A stretch of 64,000 nucleotides of DNA from Pardosa pseudoannulata (GCA_032207245.1 CM063502.1:42205662-42269661), one strand, 5' to 3'; positions 11,736 through 24,458 are shown, counted from the stretch's first letter. Translations and numbers: made by a program. Notes: a model not told the origin generated them from the sequence alone.

Positions 11736-12167
11736 TAAGAAATGTTGTAGTCTCATATTTTAACCAAAAGAGAGTCAATTTCTTCTGGAAAAATTGACGG
11801 AATTATTTCAGTTCGGATCGTTTAATAAAATAATTACAGTATTTCAAGGTTTAAATTAGGTTGCATCATCTCATTTGTGTTGAAAACTGAGGAGTATATA
11901 CATATTAAAGTGTATTCAAACCACATTTTCTAGTAAATAAGCTTTTAATTTCTTCCCCATATTTACCATAAAATGAAGATTACAACTTTATTTTTCTGAA
12001 AATCTCTGAATTTTTGCAAATTTTGGATTTAAATATCTCGGTCACTTTTTGTCAGAATGTGGATCATTTTGTTCGTTACTGTTTATGTGGTGAGATTTGA
12101 TTTTTTCTAAACATAATGAAAGAGAACAGAAAAACGTATAAAAACTAGATTTTGTAATTTTGGAAAT

Positions 12168-12345
12168 TTGAATTGGTTGCCACATTTCTGTACCAGAGTT
12201 CATGGATCTGAATCCCACAATAACATGGATGTTCGTAGTCGTTCGGAATCGACTCTAACAAGTAGTTCCCGGTTCCATATTATCCCTTTAGTAGTAGACA
12301 AAGTAGACCGCATATCTCGAAAACAAACTAAATCATTAAAAAAAG
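12168..12345 (+). mobile_element. tRNA-derived SINE, copy 2 (degraded)
   Basis: It is related to the copy at 48485 over most of its length. Shared blocks are a box B-like AGAGTTCATGGATCTGAATC, CCCACAATAACATGGATGTT, CGTAGTCGTTCGGAATCGAC, TAAGTAGTTCCCGGT-like sequence and AGTAGACCG-ATATCTC. It ends in an AAACAAACTAAATC tail. The box A end is eroded (GAATTGGTTGCCAC). No target duplication is obvious. It is clearly older than the other two copies. A short open frame runs through it by chance. Confidence 0.8.
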
Positions 12346-13029
12346 TTTATCTTATTTGGAACATTTTTCAGCTTATGTATATATGTAACATGCGAATTTT
12401 CCTCGTCTTTGCATATGATTAGACCCTATTATTTTTAATTGCCTGGGCTTACTGGACAATCGGCAAATCTAAGTAACCTTCAGTGTTATTTGCAGTCGCT
12501 TCATTCCATTACAAAAAAAGAAATCCCAACGAGTAACTTTATATTTGTGTAAGACTATATAAAATACAAGTCTTTTTAAGACTATAGGTATGCAATGAAT
12601 GATTACAAAACGCATTTCTATTACAAATTTCTCCCCTCAGCGAGTGTTTTTCCCAGCAGATCAGCAGCTTAGTCAGCATTATTAACATTCAGAAAGGAAT
12701 TTACACACTAAAAAGGTGAACCATTTTTCTTGGAACAGTGTCAAATGTGGCCAGAAAATTAGTATATATTCCAGAGTGACCTTTGGGAGACTGGTAAAAA
12801 GAATTCAAATCAGCTAACTTTAAATAAGATATTATACGGCTGGGAAAATAAATATGAAAGACTGAGAGGGGGAAGGAAAATTTTTAGGGGGATAATTTAT
12901 GTGTAATAATTTTTATATATTACATGAGTCTAAGACTAACTGTTGCGGAGAAAATGCCACCTAATTACTTTGGTATGCACCTAAACAATAAGGCTTGAAA
13001 CCAATGTGAAAATAAAATTGGGAACAGAT

Positions 13030-14110
13030 GCATTATACACGCCGGTCCCGTCCGCCATGTTTTTGGCGACCAACAGAAAACGCGTGTTTTGAAAAATCGG
13101 CAAATATAAAAACATGACGGCGGTACGCGTTTTCTGAAAGATCACCAAAAAAACATGGCGGCGGTCACATGGCATGTTTATAACACATTAACAAAATTAA
13201 ACTTTAAAAGAAAAAAAACAGATTAAAAATTTTAAAAAATACTAAAATAAAATAGCATAAAATGCATATAAAATGCATTTTTTACGTTATTTAAAAAATA
13301 ACATATTACTAATATTTATGATATATGAACAGAATAAACACAATATATAGCTGTTAATAAGCACTAATATTATAAAAAATCTAACATGGGAGGGGGGGTT
13401 TCCCCCTCCCCTTATAATAAAAGAAATCCAAAATAAATTTAATGACAGATGAAAATTGGAAAGGGTAGCGCCACAAACATTCTTCAACACACCTACCTCC
13501 TTTAAAAAAACTTTGAAATAATTCTTTTTTACCAAATAAAAAAACTCCGATTCGGAATACCATTTTTTCCTCACACTTGGAGTTTAGAATGAAATGAAAA
13601 ACCAACCTCACACCTAAGAATATACTGATATTTTTTAACAATTTTAAAAATAAGAACCAATATAACTTCAACCGTCATAACTAAATTAACCAAATCCCAG
13701 AAAATAAGAACAAAGCAAAAATGTTCCAAACCAAAACATCGTTTGATTTAAAATATCCTGATACTTTTTAACAATTTCAAAAATAGTAATAACCGAAATA
13801 ACTACACCCACCATAACTAAATTACTAAATCCCAGAAAATGATAAGAACAAAAAATATTACATACTAAATCCCAGAAAATGATAAGAACAAAACAAAATA
13901 CAACCTGACCTAGAGGACTGTAAACCAAAAGAACAGCTAAGATGCAAATTTCTGGAATAGGGCCGGGTATTGAAGTCAGAAATCACGTGCAGCAATGGGG
14001 TGCAATGACACATTAGATCTGCCATACCCAGCCAATAAAGTCAGGGCCAACACACCAACCCACTCATCGCCCAGTAAAATCGCCATAAAATAGCCAAATT
14101 TGGCGACAAA
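13030..14110. mobile_element. GC-richer composite insertion of unknown class
   Basis: This segment differs from its surroundings in base composition and CpG use. At 13046-13168 it holds an imperfect inverted repeat: GCCATGTTTTTGGCGACCAA with CAGAAAACGCGT, mirrored by ACGCGTTTTCTG and ACATGGCGGCGG. At 13388-13410 there is a GC-rich hairpin, GGGAGGGGG / CCCCCTCCC. At 13590-13900 there are imperfect direct repeats of about 135 bp, with the word AAATCCCAGAAAAT three times (about 13694, 13828, 13867). The right side (14070-14110) has GCC-A-AAATTTGGCGAC and ATACGGCG. No transposase is visible and the ends are uncertain. It is most likely a non-autonomous DNA element or a piece of a larger one. Confidence 0.45.
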
Positions 14111-15329
14111 AAAATACGGCGTCTTAATGTATCGGTACCGAAATTAAAGTTATTATTTTAACTCTTTGATAGGTATTTCTCTAATGTTGAAGCATTTAAT
14201 CAATTATTAGCTTAGGAATTTTAATTATATGCTTCTATAATTTCCTTTCTTACTTCATGTTTTGTCATTTTCCTATAAAACTGCATTATCAAATAAATAC
14301 ACATAGACAAATACATAGAGCCAAGTTCCAATATTTCCAGGATAGAATTCCAAGCCTTTAATCGATCTCCATAATCACATTCTTTGAAAGCAACTGCCCG
14401 ATTCCAGGAATAAAAACCACTGTTTTGAGTTTTCCGACGTTGTTTTTTCCCCTTTACACGATTCTTTACACTCTGCTTCATTTTTGATTCCATACATTTT
14501 GTTCCAGGAATCTATAAGTCTTGTTATCATTTTCTCAAAATCTAAAATGTAGATATTTTTCATATTTATAAATAAAAATTTTCATTCAATATATTTCAGT
14601 GTAGTTTTCTTTAAATTCTTCTTTTATAAAATAAAGTTATAATGATGTTTCAAATAAAATTCGTAAGAAAAGTTTATTATTTTAAAATTATAAAATCTTC
14701 CTTTACCCCTTTCGTCATTATAACTGATTAGGCATTGCTTCATACCAATTTCTTTTTATTCTTATTATATTAGTAAAATTTTACTAATATTACTAATATA
14801 ACGATTTTACTAATACTAATATAACGATTTAATTAAATCATTTATAGTATAAAGGGGTATTCTTTTAATTTTAATGCCATTACATAGACACACTTTTCCC
14901 TCATGTTAAATAGCGGATAATTCTTAATTATATAACTACTTTTTAATAAAAATATTTTTCACTTTTTAATCATGAAGAAAGCAATAATTTTTGTGAGTGT
15001 AATCAATACAATAAACTAATTACAAAAGTAGTTTATAAAAATAATACAAATATTGAATGCTTAAGTATTTTGATATCATTAAATGCATTATTATGTGTTT
15101 ATAATATTCTTTGAAAATTTAAAGAAAATTATTTTTTAATGTATTTCATGTGAATTTCTTGACCCAATCTAGTTCTAAAGATTTAGATTGTATCTAGAAA
15201 TTAAAATATAAAAAATCATAACAATCTAGTTTTAAAACATAAATATAAAAAATCACTAATAAATATATATAAATGAAATGGTCCAGTGTTAAAGCGAATG
15301 GAATCATTAGTCCTTAGTAAAAACACTTA

Positions 15330-15612
15330 TTTATTTACTTTGGGTTTCCGATTGAGTCATGGCTTGTTCCATTTCGTGGCGAAGACAAGAGTAGAGTGTG
15401 TAGACAGCTCCATGTCCACGTGCTAACTGAACTTAGTCATCAACTTCCTGTGAAGTATTTCTACGCCTGACCGCATTACTCCAAAAGGTTACGCAAGCGT
15501 GGGTCTTTTTCATTTATTTTATTAGTATATCAGAGTTCCCTTTTTAAAATCGTTTATAACTCAAGTAATTTCCAATTACCCCTTTTTTAGACCTGACATA
15601 TATGTTTGAGTG
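15330..15612 (+). repeat. Dispersed repeat family, copy 1
   Basis: About 280 bp that matches 55338-55616 in order and orientation. Shared blocks include GTAGACAGCTC-ATGTC, a TTCCTA/G region, CAGAGTTCCCTTTT, GTTTA-AACTC-TAATTT and a common right end TTTTTAGACCTGACATATAT. The match ends sharply after that word in both copies, so it is probably the true edge of an element. It encodes no protein. It could be a MITE or a solo terminal repeat. It lies only 215 bp upstream of exon B. Confidence 0.75.
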
Positions 15613-15826
15613 TGTACTTACGATTTTACAGCATTTCCTTCTTCTGGTTATGACTATGTTCATTTCTAATATATTATGTTATAAAAAATTTTATTCAATT
15701 TCATACAATGTAATATTTCTTTTTCGAGTACTCAAATTTTAAAACATTATAATTTTTAAGTAAAGATTGTCGATTTGCAACCTCTATGAGAGTAGTTTCT
15801 TATAAATCTTTCTTTTTATTGTGTAG

Positions 15827-16117
15827 ATCCTCCTCGATATCCAGAAATAGAAGGTTACCGTGAAGGTGAAATCATTCAAGTTGGAGATCACTTAACTCTA
15901 GTATGCTCCTCAACAGGGGGAAAGCCTAGAGCTACGCTGGAATGGCTTCGCAATGGAGAACCAATAGAAGGAACTTTTACCGGAGTTGGAAGAGATTCTA
16001 GCATTACATTGTCATTCACTGTCCAAGATATAGACAATAATGCCATCTATAGCTGTACAGCTTCCAACCCTCTTACTCCAAAACCTCTAGTTGCTGCAGT
16101 GAAATTAACCGTTGTTT
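15827..16117 (+). CDS. Exon B: complete Ig domain, nephrin-like adhesion protein
   Basis: Internal exon of 291 bp (97 codons). The acceptor is TTTTTATTGTGTAG and the donor is GTAAGT at 16118. Both borders are phase 1, so the exon is a symmetric module holding one whole Ig domain. The split first codon joins exon A as Tyr, giving YPPRYPEIEGY. The domain shows the first disulfide Cys (15904-15906, LVCSSTGGKP), the core Trp (15943-15945, EWLRNGEPI) and the second Cys with its Tyr corner motif (16054-16056, DNNAIYSCTASNP). It ends in the G strand PLVAAVKLTVV. The GY-x-EG-x-x-x-x-x-G start and C-SS-x-GG-x-P signature fit the central Ig domains of nephrin / Hibris / Sticks-and-stones as I recall them. 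The protein is expected to be an extracellular adhesion molecule. One Asn-x-Ser/Thr-like context is not evident in this exon. Confidence 0.93.
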
Positions 16118-19100
16118 GTAAGTGTTTCTTAAATTTTCTACTATTTCCATACTGATTTGAAAACGTGTCATTTAAAATTATATATTCTTAATATCTACAG
16201 CATGAAACACTTCAATATTTCTCATTTTAAAATGTTTAATGTAATTTAACTTTATAATTTCAGATGCTAAATTTCCTCTACTTATATTTAAAATTCAATT
16301 TTTTCATGAATTTTTACCTTTAGGCTAAATATAAATGTCTCATTCCTAGTTGTATTAATACCATCTTAATGAGGGAAACGCTAAAAAATATTTTCTTATG
16401 TAAAATTTTCTCTCTAACAAGAAAAAGGGGAGAAAATGAGTAAAACTCTACAAGAAAAAACGTGAACTACAATTTCAACACAACTTAAGGAATTTATGAC
16501 TAATTATCCTAATGTATAATTGGAATTATTACAATAAAATGTGTCCAATTATAATGTAGTTGAAGAGTAAAATAAAAGGGAATTCTTCCACATAAAGATT
16601 CCGAAGTAGTGAACAACAGACTGCTGCTGATACGAAGAAATAAATCTTTGCATTGATAGAAGGATAAAACACATAATATAGAAAACTAAAAACCTTAGGT
16701 ACTTCATATCTTACAGAGCCAATTTACTATGGTGAAGGTAGTGTATAATTATTTGGACACTAGCTGAATACCTGGGTACCTACACTATTATATCAGCTTG
16801 CCACTGAGTATTCTATAAACATAGCAAGGTGGAAATTATCATAGATAATTTATTTTAATGCATAGCTAGCATATATAGTTTATTTTAATTAAATGGCTAC
16901 TAATAACAGGATAATTCAAATAATAATTTTTAAAATTGATATAAGGTAGTTTGGGAAAGTAATGAGAAGCTTTATTTCATGCATACCATCTCAGGTTTAT
17001 TAACTTGATTTAAATTAAATTGGAGAAAATGAAAATACTAGTTTCTAGCAGTCTATGACTGTTAAATCTTTATTAATTTTATGACGAATTGTCTAATTGT
17101 TTTACAAAGCTTGTCCCTCTTGTAGAAAACTTCTAGGATAATCTCCTATCTAGTTCAATTTATATCAAAAGATATTCAGACAATTTTGAAAACTACCGGA
17201 GACTAAATAAGGTGAAGTTTATTCCACCTAAATAAAGAAGTTAACACAAATTTAAACTGCAGATGAAGAAGTTATTTTCATTTTTCCGAGATACCTCAAA
17301 CAAAATGCAGTAAATTTTCATAATTTTGAGTTATGTTGTAGTTTTTGTGTGACTGCAGTGATTAAAACTTTTCAAGCAAAAGGTTTAAGCTCTTTTCTGT
17401 ATTTCACAATATATAATCCCATATTTTGAAACAAATATAAAAGTTTTCTGCTATCAGTTATCTACGTTTATATAAAGAAGTGAGTTATATTTCTTTCTTC
17501 AAGCCAATAAGACCAAAGGGTTCCATTTTCTTTCGTTTCCTATGTTTAATTCTCCTTTTTTACTGTAGAGTTGCAATAAAGATATGGCTTTATAGGAGCA
17601 GTTAAGCTGGAATATATTACAATCCTAGCATTCGACACTTTGAAAAATGATTTGTTTTATTATACATAAATTTTCACATAAAACATAAACGAGGATTATT
17701 AATGTCTTTTTCTTTAGTATCCTATATCTGAAATATGTAAGAATAAAACAAAAACCATCTGTAAACATTTACATTCATTAGCTTAACATTTAGGTTACCA
17801 CAGAAGATAAAATTTTCTCTCCGTTTATGTTGCTCCATTTTTATTTAACTTATATGTGGATATAACATTAATTTCTTAAAAAATAGTATCGTACTGAAAA
17901 TACTATATAAAATAAATTATATACTAAAAACGTTTAAAAGCAACAAAATAACAAAAATAGAATTAGCTACATATTCGTTAAATAAAACGAAATATTTTCT
18001 ATAACTTTATTAAATGGCTATTTCTAATGTGTAGTCAAGTAAACATTCTTTCATTGTTCATAGTCCAACCAAATTATTTATCTTTTAAATAATCATCGTT
18101 CTTAGTGGTTATGACGTGACAGGAAGCTTTCAGCTTATCTTTTCAGAAAGCGTCTGAGGGTAACAACACCCAGCTTTGATGTCTAGCTAAGTAGATTACA
18201 CCATAATACATCTGATAGACTGATAGCGTTTGCTTATGGTTCTGAAATAAATATAGATAAGTGGAGATCGTGCATAGCTTGGAAATGATCTTTATTCTAA
18301 CCTTAGATTTTTTTTCTCTCTGAATCTTATATATTTAGTATGATTCCATGCCTATGGTTTATCATTTGTTTCAATTTATGCTGAAATTCTTGAATCAGAT
18401 TGTCCATTTGTATTATATCCTTGCTCAAAGTTTAGTCACAGATACCTTAATATCTACTCAAAGTATTTTCTCCGAGTTTATTTTCTTTACAAATCCCTTG
18501 TACAGCCCTCTTACATAAGATACTAACAATTCATTATTTCACCATATTGTGTTGACACCCTAATTGAATTTAATCCCATTACACGCTTATATTTAGTCGA
18601 GAAAATCAAACATAATTTTAGTAGTTAGGAAAACTTTGATGCAGAACATAATTAATAAGATTATTTTTATGCATTAAACCACGACACATACTACTTATTT
18701 TCTCTGGGATAATAAGGAAATATTTCTACAATAACAAACATAAATATTTCTCAGTCGAATTGAAAGTTATTAAAACTTTTGATCAAAACTTATCTTTTAA
18801 ATTTAGGAACAAAATGAAATATACTAAAAAAAGGAAAAACATACATGAAATATTTTATTTCGTTGCCAGAAGGCTAATATTACAGAAATAAAACAAAGAG
18901 GATTACATTAACTTCCGAAAACAGTTTGTGGACAGTAAACACTAGATTTTTCTTAAAACCAGAGAAAATGAGTCTGCGCTACTGAGATGAATATGTGTGG
19001 TTTACGGAGTTTTATTAAGTACTACTACGTACATATGTACTACTATGTTGAGATAAGCTGAGTTTGGTGGACTTAGGAAAATCTTAAAATTACTTTAAGT

Positions 19101-20218
19101 TATACCTTTTGATACTTTATCATCTACAAATTCTTAAAGAATTTCATTGTATTCTCGAAGAGTCGTACTTTGTCAATATTATAAAGCCATAAACTTTCAG
19201 AATGAATACTTCTCCATATAGACAATTTTGCATATGGATTCGTTGAACTTTTCATTTTCCCTGTTGGAAATTTTCGCTTATTGTATAAAGCCGAAATTTG
19301 GATTTATTAGACGATTCTACATATTTGCCAGCCTAAATTGATTACTAAATATAAAAGCTGATACTAATGTTGCAGTGTTACTACTTATTTACTTTTATAA
19401 AAGCTAATGATTATGCTCCCTGGCGACCTTTCATACGCCTAAATGGTGAGTCAATTTGATCATTGGACCATTTTTCAACTTTTTCTTTCTTGTACAGTTT
19501 AGAAATGATGGTATGTCACAATTTGAAATACTTCACAAACACTAGTTTTATTTTCTAATGTGTGAGGTATTTAACTTTTCATATTCTCCCCATTTTTCGT
19601 TGCAAGTATGTTGGGCCTGCTTGTTAGGAAGAAATATGTAGGCGGTCAACATTATTCCCTAGTAAATGCTCATCCAAATACGATACATACAAGCATTTTT
19701 CTAGAACTGAATTCAAAACATATTTTTGAATGTTCAAGATTTTAACAGGGGAGATACTTTGAATAAAGTAAACGAAAAAATATCAAAAATGTCATACTTT
19801 TTTTCAAGAGCTTTGCAACCACATCAATCTAGAAACCTCTTAGTTCATAAAAGCTTGCATTTCTGATAAAAAGTTCTCTAAATATCCGTATGCGTACATA
19901 TATGTACACAGATTGTGTGTATTGGTAAATTTGCTATGTATTTTATATAAAAGGATTTTTTACAATGCAAATAATACAAGATAAAAGCCAAAATAGAGAA
20001 TTTCTTGCATTAATGTGTTTTTCATATAGATAAACCTTTAAAGACAGAACCAAGAATAAAATAACTTTTGAAGTGAAAGAAAAGGGAAATAAAAGATACA
20101 TATCCCAAAATTGAAACTTTAAATCCACTAGAGCTTGTACCGGATCTGTATTTACTTGTTCATTATTCCTTTAACTTGATAATAGTATGTAAAGATATCT
20201 AAGATATCTAAGAATATC

Positions 20219-20252
20219 TATTTCAACAGATAACTAAGATATCTGTTGAAAT
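20219..20252. repeat. Short inverted repeat, 13-bp arms
   Basis: ATTTCAACAGATA and TATCTGTTGAAAT flank a short spacer. It follows a run of AAGATATCT words starting near 20193. Confidence 0.7.
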
Positions 20253-20369
20253 ATTTTGATAAAACAAGCATTTTATTTCATAGTGTTTATTTTTGTTTAG
20301 AGTGGAATTTCTTTTACTATCAACAGTTTATATTGATACAAGAAGGTAAAATATTTGTTCCATAATATA

Positions 20370-20559
20370 GCATAAAGTACAAAGCTAACGTAAGTACGGT
20401 GCAAATAGAGAAAGTATGCAGACAGCTGTTTTGTTCCTTCGAGTGAGCAACATTCTCAAAATCCATTCAGAATATTGCTCGCTCGAAGCAACGAAACAGC
20501 TGTCTCAGTGCTTTCACCATCTATTTAGGCCTTACTTTGGTTCGCTTTGCATTTTATGC
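20370..20559. mobile_element. Fold-back MITE with about 88-bp terminal inverted repeats
   Basis: The whole 190-bp unit is two inverted arms around a spacer of about 10 bases (CAAAATCCAT). The left arm begins GCATAAAGTACAAAGC and runs through GACAGCTGTTTTGTTCC, TTCGAGTGAGCAACATTCT. The right arm, reverse complemented, begins GCATAAAATGCAAAGC and runs through GACAGCTGTTTCGTTGC, TTCGAGCGAGCAATATTCT. TA lies directly outside both ends (20368-20369 and 20560-20561), the target duplication expected for Tc1/mariner-type transposition. It has no coding capacity, so it would depend on a transposase supplied in trans. Confidence 0.88.
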
Positions 20560-23149
20560 TAGATGTATTAGATGCATTCATGTTTGAAATATGTTAAACA
20601 ATATTTGTAGCAGATTCTAATGTTTTTATTTGAGAAGAAAAAACACATAGAAAGCCTATTTTTCAAGAAACCTATTGCAAAATACTTAATGTCACTATAA
20701 CTACAGAAATTTTTAAAAAGATATACATCGTTTTAACTTATATTTCAGCCATTAAACTGTTAAGAACGCATATAAATAGCATCAAATCTCCTTTATCAAT
20801 TCGATATGAATATGAATATTTAGTATTTAATGATATTTGTATCCTATAAAGTAAATTTATAATGCTACTCAGAGCATACGATTGTCTTTTAATGAGTGCA
20901 ATTCATTATTACACCAAATGTGCAGTGTAATGTTTCTCTTATTACATACAGTTTTATTCAAAATCAACCGCTATTCGTAAATTCTGAAAATTTTAGATAA
21001 TGACAAGCCACATTAATTAAAAGGATATACTTTCTTTTTAGAAATCTTAAAATTTTTAGCTACGTTCATAGAATAAATATTTCTGCTTGGAGGTGCATTT
21101 TATAGTTTTAAATTTTGGAACCATTAACAAATCTCTGAGATAGTTTACCTAATAACCTATGCATGCAATTAATACCCGAAAAAAATAAGGCAATGACACA
21201 TATACATACATACAGAATTATCATACTAGCGTACATGTGTTGTCTTATCAATAATTGTTTCAAATAAATAAATGACCTTAATTTAAAAACAAACACATTT
21301 CAATATAAGCAAGATTTCACTTTCATTCAGTTTCATAATTTTTTTACGAGTCTGAACTCAAATTTTTCTATTTTTACTGGGTAATTCGACGAAAGTAATC
21401 TCTAATTAAAATTATACACTTTTTACATTTGTTAAATTTGTAGAAATCTAAATATGTTTCTTTTATCTATAAATATTTAATATAAAATAATCAATGGCGG
21501 TTGAAAAAACGTCAAATATCTGGCAATATGTTTTGACTACAAAATACCTTTCCACACGCTAAAAAATCAACGTACATCAAAGATGGTTCATGCATTATAA
21601 AACACTACCTGGAGCACTCTTAAATCGATTCAGAGAATGGAATAAAGATTCATCTTTTTATCATGATTTTATATTAAAGTATTTTGACAATTTCCTTTCC
21701 ATGTCAAAATACCAATTTTTTTTTAAACTTTAAAGATATGTCATGCGCTTGTGTAACGTATCATGAAAGTAAATTTCCATGTCTACTTGGATCTTGGAGT
21801 AAACAGTTTCTACATATTCCGAAGACAGCATATTAAAAAGAAACTTATTTTTGGAAGAGTTTCTGAGATTATTTATCTCTTCAGAAAAGAGTATATAATT
21901 AGTAAAACTTTATTTAAGCAGAGATAAAATAATCTTAAAAAATAATTAACTGTTAAGAGATAAACAGATCATTCTTTATTCATAAAAGTAAACGTAAAAT
22001 TAAATAACCACTTTATGAAAATTCTAGATTTATAAATCTTAAAATCTACTCAAAATATTACTTTTAACTCTTAGAAGTCAAATCACGGCATATAAAAAAT
22101 CTTTATCCACTTTACTCTCCCTGAGCTTATGAGAATTTCTTAACTTAATGTATTCAAATAAAATCTGATTTCAAATAACTCCAAGAAAAGCATTAAACTA
22201 GAAAAACAGTTAAAACATTTAAACCTGGATGTATAAAATGATGCAACGTATTTCCATCACATTTAAACAGAAAATTACTGTAATTATGTATAATACGGTT
22301 AGTTGAAAAAAAGCATTATCTTAAGTCTCTCTCTTCAGTTTCAAGAACTCTAATCCAATAATTACTCAAAGTTGGCTTAACTTTATCCCTAGTAATCAAT
22401 TAAGATTTTACCTTAATTTGCTTTTTGTGCCATTCACTTTAATCGCACTAGCTATTTTAGTTAGGGATGTAACTTTTTAAAATGAAGCTACTGTATTTTC
22501 TATCTCTAGAATATTAAAGTATTTCTTCGATATTCAATAACCATGATTATGTATTTTAGGGTTAATGTCTGACGGTAATACATAAACTAACATTAAGATT
22601 ACATATATGTAAGTATATGTGAATGCGTATGTGTCAGCATCATTTTTCATTCAATTCATCTCATTAATTTTGTTCAGTAAACTTTTAACCATTTAATCAT
22701 TTTAAATCTACTTTTCTTCAATTCATTATCTTGCCGTATTGGTATTATTGTAATAGGTATTTAAACTAACATTTTTTATAAACTATAGCACATTGGAATA
22801 TTAATATATAGAATCTTGTAAGTCTGGAAACCAGATATGAAAATACCCATTGAAACTGTAATGTAGTTAAACAAGACATAATTCAGTTTTAGGAGAAAAA
22901 GAACATGCAGAAACATTTTTTATGATCAGTTCCATATGCACATTACACTAATTACAAATGGTAAACACCAAGTAAATTTAGGATTAAATTGAATGATTAT
23001 GTTAACACATGCATTTTTGCACCTTTTAGAAAATGTTGATATCAAACAGCACATTACGGTCATATGACTTGATGTGGCCAGCATTAGAGATGTTTCAAAG
23101 GGTAAAAGATGATATCCAGTTTGATAATCTGTCATTGGTACTTGTAACG

Positions 23150-23420
23150 TTCAGTCAGCTTTCGTATTCCATCGTTATATAAATCTACCACCTGATTTGC
23201 CACAATTCTATAAACAATATACATCTTCACATTTCAGAAAACTTATTAGGTACTGATGATATCGTATAGAATTTGTTATATCTAACCTTTGCATCAACTC
23301 CTTGTATCAAGTTTTCAGTCATGACAGAAGGTCGCCCACTTCGTTTCAGAACATGAACTTTCGTGGAAAACTGCCATCTTTAAATCCTCTAACCCATTAT
23401 CTCACCATTTTCCACTACGA
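23150..23420 (-). pseudogene. mariner transposase N-terminal (HTH) fossil
   Basis: On the minus strand, 23340-23281 translates without a break as SGRPSVMTENLIQGVDAKVR. It continues YNKFYTISSVPNKFSEM before a stop. This is the mariner-type DNA-binding region: the SGRPS-x-x-T linker after the first helix-turn-helix, followed by the second helix-turn-helix (D-x-K-V-R-x-N-x-x-x-TIS). Upstream on the same strand the frame reads FSTKVHVLKR, comparable to the usual acidic/basic lead-in, but it contains stops. Further downstream (22926-23135) an open frame exists, but I do not recognise it as the catalytic domain. The gene is dead and truncated, and no terminal inverted repeats were seen. Confidence 0.72.
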
Positions 23421-23661
23421 CAAAATACGTTCCTAATCAGATGTAAATAAGTCGAATATATAATAAGCAATCGTGAATGTGACTAGTCTCAATGGACACG
23501 GGTGAAATCTCAGCCGCAGTATTGCAAAAGCTAAATTTTAAAAGATTCCCCCGTTTGTGTGTGTAAATATATACTTATAAAGAAGTATAATAATGATAAA
23601 TAATATGAAATTAAAATCCCAGAAATATTTTTATATTATCAAAAACATTGTTTCCTTTCAG

Positions 23662-23873
23662 TTCCTCCTAATCAAGTGTGGGTAACAGGTCCAGCTGAAG
23701 CCGTTCGTGGGGAACAAGTGACGGTGTCTTGTCGATCCGACGCCAGCAATCCAGCTATAGATTTGGGCTGGTTGGTAGATGATGTTGCACATCAGGCTCA
23801 AGAAACAGCTGTACATCCTTTACCCCATGGGTTTTATACAGTTTCTAACTTAACAGCGACCCTCTCCAGGCAG
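23662..23873 (+). CDS. Exon C: N-terminal part of a split Ig domain, nephrin-like
   Basis: Internal exon of 212 bp. The acceptor is TTGTTTCCTTTCAG and the donor is GTAAAT at 23874. It is entered in phase 1 and left in phase 0. The junction codon with exon B makes Phe, giving VVFPPNQVWVTGPAEAVRGE. Visible features are the first disulfide Cys (23730-23732, VTVSCRSDASNPA), the core Trp (23769-23771, LGWLVDD) and a likely N-glycosylation sequon in SNLTATLS. The second Cys is on exon D. The pattern GP-EA-x-GE-x-x-x-x-C...SNPA...W...V followed by a T-x-SNLT segment fits the C2-type Ig domain that follows the exon B domain in nephrin-like proteins. Intron retention would read through for about 29 more codons and stop at 23958-23960, making a truncated protein; there is no evidence that this is used. 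Confidence 0.92.
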
Positions 23874-24452
23874 GTAAATTCTACAATTATTCAACACATT
23901 TTCTACGACTATTTGTTGTCTATTATTATAATGTTCTGTTTTTTGTTTTGGAATGCATAAAGTAATGAATTTTTGTTTTATCTATTTTAAAAATGCATGA
24001 TTTATCGTCAATTGCTGGTGCATTTTCAAATACGAAGTTTATTTGGTTAATTTTATTGACTTTTAGTTATGTTTCTCTTTATGTGTATTTAAAATTGTAA
24101 AATAGTAATTAATATTATTCAATTGCACGATTAATTTATTAAATGTTCCTAACGAAAACACTAGTTTAATATAGTTTAATAGTTATATATGTGTGTGAAT
24201 CTAATTATTTAAATATTCTACTCTAATACTGATGCTAGTACTAACATGGATCTAGTATGTTAGTCAAAAATTTTATGCTGCGTTAGCGATACTATCCATA
24301 ATTATAATTTTAAAATCTAAATGAAAAATGTTAGATCCACATAGCATTATATTATATAATGCGCCTTAATATAAATTAAGTACCAAATATCAAGTTAAGA
24401 TATGAACATAGAATAAATAAATTAAAATTATAATATTTTTATACATAAATTG

Positions 24453-24458
<6 letters not shown>

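Larger units (their letters stand above)
2196..15826 (+). other. Intron A-B (13.6 kb), phase 1
   Basis: Begins GTGAGT and ends TTTATTGTGTAG. It holds a piggyBac remnant, a (TA)n tract, two tandem duplications, a 15-bp minisatellite, palindromes, two SINEs, a GC-richer insertion and one copy of a dispersed repeat, all listed separately. The stretches 4190-5460, 6070-7940, 9490-11000 and 14110-15330 are AT-rich, without a recognisable gene, exon or element. Confidence 0.85.
16118..23661 (+). other. Intron B-C (7.5 kb), phase 1
   Basis: Begins GTAAGT and ends TTTCCTTTCAG. Most of it (16118-20200 and 20560-22900) is plain AT-rich sequence in which I see no gene or element. It contains a small hairpin (20219-20252), a fold-back MITE (20370-20559) and a mariner transposase fossil (about 23150-23420), listed separately. 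Confidence 0.85.
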
